From positions 1 to 16,794 of the forward strand of contig JACCSZ010000164.1 of the NCBI GenBank assembly GCA_013812695.1: a stretch of DNA of 16,794 bases. Reading direction: 5' to 3'. The notes beneath the pieces were generated by a model. That model was not told the DNA's origin. It did no database searches and saw nothing but the letters and a program-made list of their open reading frames with translations. Source of the stretch: Gemmatimonadales bacterium. Lineage in GTDB: Bacteria > Gemmatimonadota > Gemmatimonadetes > Gemmatimonadales > GWC2-71-9. Made by a program: the position numbers and the translations under genes. Positions 15,350-16,794 of this stretch are shown here, piece after piece (positions within the stretch are counted from its first letter, which is position 1; every line of letters begins with the position of its first letter).

Positions 15350-16555
15350 CTAAGGCGACTCGGCGAGCAACCTCTCGATTTCCCGCTCGAACTCCTCGAT
15401 CAGCCGCACGTGCTGCGCACCCGTGGCCGGCCCGTAAAATCCGGCGTGCACCCGTCGCACCCGGCCGTCTCGCCCTAGAAAAACCGTGGTCGGAAACGAG
15501 GTGAAACCTCTAAGCTGCGGCAGCGTGGCCGCCGCCGCTTCGGTGTCGTTGATGCCCGCCTGCAGGAGCGGAAACGCGATGCCGAACTTGTCGCGATACC
15601 GCCGTACCTGCCGCCCGTCCACCGCCGAATCTCCCGTCACCTCGTAGGCCAGACCCACCAGCTCGAGCCCGCGGCTCCGGTACTTCCGGTGCAGTCGCAC
15701 CAGCGCTGGTGCCGCGTCGTGGCAGGTGGGGCACCAGGTCCCGAAGATGTCGACCAACACGACCTTGCCACGGAATCGCGGATCGCGCTCGGTGACGAGC
15801 CGGCCCGCCAGGTCGGGAAACGCGAACCTGAACGGGACGGTGGTGTCTGCCCCGGTGATCTCGGTCGGCGGTTTGAGGTGCGACGCCCCGGTGCTTCGCA
15901 CCGCGATCCACGGCGTCTGACTCCGGAGCCCCGCGTGAAAGATCCCGCGCAGCGTGTCACCGCGGACCTGGCCTGTGATCAGGTAGACGAACGAGCCGTC
16001 GAAATGCGCCAGCGCGAAGCTGTCGGCTCGAACGCGGCCGGCAAAGTGGCCGTAGTCGCCGGTGTTGGAGATCATCGTGCCCTCCAGCCCCCGCGGGCCG
16101 TTCCGGAACTCGAACACCCGGGGACTCGAGCCGAAATCGGAGAGGAACGTCGCGTCCCACCGCCCGAGCAGCGCCGCCGGCGCCGGCGTCGCCTCGGCGC
16201 GGCCGCGGCCTGCGCGGAACGGAATCGTGCGCGGGCCCCGGTTGCCGACGTTCCGGTAGGCGCCGATCAGCGAGTCGCCACGGAGCCGCGCGGCGATTGT
16301 CGCGTCGTAGTCCGCCATCTCGAGCACCACGCTGTCGCCGCGCACACGCACGCCCGAGAACGGCTGGCACTGGCGTCCGTTGCAGAGCCGGCCGGTCCAG
16401 CCGGTGTTCTGACGCCCGAGCTCGACCGCAAAGGGGAGCCCGCCGCCCGCGAGATCGAGCACCGCCCGCCACGGACCCGCCGGCGAACCCAGCGGCGCCA
16501 GCGTCAATGCGGCCGCGACCGCCCATGCGCTGCTTCGTACCGGAGGTGGGGTCAT
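15350..16555 (-). CDS. TlpA-like thiol:disulfide protein with duplicated N-terminal domain
   Basis: Exported thioredoxin-fold protein, 401 residues. A hydrophobic N-terminus (SSAWAVAAALTLAPLGSPAG) acts as signal peptide or anchor. Residues about 240-400 are a TlpA/AlkHyd-type thioredoxin domain with active site C275-P-T-C278 (GTWCPTCHDAAP) and the cis-proline at P355 (SFPTTVFLGRDGRV), so it should reduce or transfer disulfides outside the cytoplasm. Residues about 28-115 and 131-222 are two related beta-rich modules sharing a G-x-W-x-A opening, F-x-G-x-V-R-x-D-S, a later V/LRGDxLxG and a closing T/I-x-x-x-R. The first also has a C58/C63 pair (CNGRQC). The ATG at 16555 has GAGG 7 bases upstream. 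It starts 12 bases after the DUF1684 stop, so both are likely in one operon. Confidence 0.9.
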   Translation of the reverse strand: MTPPPVRSSAWAVAAALTLAPLGSPAGPWRAVLDLAGGGLPFAVELGRQNTGWTGRLCNGRQCQPFSGVRVRGDSVVLEMADYDATIAARLRGDSLIGAYRNVGNRGPRTIPFRAGRGRAEATPAPAALLGRWDATFLSDFGSSPRVFEFRNGPRGLEGTMISNTGDYGHFAGRVRADSFALAHFDGSFVYLITGQVRGDTLRGIFHAGLRSQTPWIAVRSTGASHLKPPTEITGADTTVPFRFAFPDLAGRLVTERDPRFRGKVVLVDIFGTWCPTCHDAAPALVRLHRKYRSRGLELVGLAYEVTGDSAVDGRQVRRYRDKFGIAFPLLQAGINDTEAAAATLPQLRGFTSFPTTVFLGRDGRVRRVHAGFYGPATGAQHVRLIEEFEREIERLLAESP

Positions 16556-16567
16556 TGCCTCGCCTCG

Positions 16568-16794
16568 TCAGGGGACTTCCGCGGCCGGTGCCGGCGCCGC
16601 GAGTCCGCCGCCCTGGTACCGCTCGCCAGCCGCCACGGCCGCGGCGAACGCGTTGCCGCGCCACGGCGCGGGACAGGGATAGGCCGAGCTGTAGGCGCAG
16701 AACGGGTTGCGGGCGCGGTTGAAGTCGAGCCGGTACCGGCCGGGTCCCACCGGCACCAGCGCGACGAACCGCCCGGCAGGATACGTCCCACGCC
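16568..16794 (-). CDS. DUF1684 family protein, C-terminal part
   Basis: The visible 75 or so residues are the end of a protein whose start lies beyond the window edge. The frame reads GTYPAGRFVALVPVGPGRYR and continues LDFNRARNPFCAYSSAYPCP, which matches the conserved C-terminal block of DUF1684 proteins (LDFNRAYNPxCAY followed by a CPLPP-like segment and a GER ending); here it ends GERYQGGGLAAPAPAAEVP. DUF1684 proteins are conserved in many bacteria and have no established activity that I know of. It is 12 bases upstream of the TlpA-like gene on the same strand, so the two are probably co-transcribed. Whether the N-terminus carries a signal peptide cannot be seen. Confidence 0.85.
   Translation of the reverse strand, partial: RGTYPAGRFVALVPVGPGRYRLDFNRARNPFCAYSSAYPCPAPWRGNAFAAAVAAGERYQGGGLAAPAPAAEVP

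Overview
The window is GC-rich bacterial chromosome, almost all of it transcribed from the minus strand. The gene content fits an aerobic, Gram-negative, soil-type bacterium: an outer-membrane beta-barrel with C-terminal Phe, a lipoprotein, secreted proteins whose signal peptides end in Ala-Gln, and mitochondrial-type pyruvate dehydrogenase genes. The repeated CCTTCGCTCCGCTCAGGATGAC palindrome and the AQ-type signal peptides suggest Gemmatimonadota or a similar lineage. No rRNA or other marker gene is present, so this placement is an inference.

Layout from the left: (1) a short secreted Asp/Ser/Thr-rich protein (minus, 41-625) is divergent from an M20-family zinc dipeptidase (plus, 821-2254), the only clear plus-strand gene. 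(2) A small unrecognised protein (minus, 2223-2777) converges on the dipeptidase with a 32-base 3' overlap. (3) The core is a tightly packed minus-strand block read from 10571 down to 2923: lipA, pdhA, pdhB, pdhC, lpdA, a small four-helix membrane protein, lipB and a cytosolic sulfite-oxidase-like molybdoenzyme. From lipA to lipB most junctions are 1- or 4-base overlaps or gaps of 2-3 bases. LipB and LipA make the lipoyl group, the E2 subunit carries it, E1 loads it with acetyl groups and LpdA reoxidises it, so the block holds a complete pyruvate dehydrogenase with its own cofactor supply. (4) A lipoprotein (10729-11175) and a porin-like beta-barrel (11302-12522) follow; a strong intrinsic terminator lies at the porin 3' end. 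(5) Next come a doubtful small aromatic-rich ORF, a 45-residue OFA-transporter small subunit (13134-13271) and the OFA-family MFS permease itself (13356-14846). (6) After about 500 bases without a convincing gene, ending in a large REP hairpin, come a TlpA-like thioredoxin protein with a duplicated N-terminal domain (15350-16555) and the C-terminal end of a DUF1684 protein running off the window edge.

The clearest unusual signal is a family of REP-like palindromes at 3' ends of minus-strand genes (near 1, 3595, 9624 and 15258). Two of them reach into coding sequence: one supplies the last residues of LipA and the ribosome binding site of pdhA, the other the last residues of LipB. Other points worth a look are the uncharacterised membrane protein coupled between lpdA and lipB, an altered GDG cofactor motif in E1 alpha, and the 45-residue transporter partner. 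I found no CRISPR array, tRNA, rRNA, transposase or phage gene.
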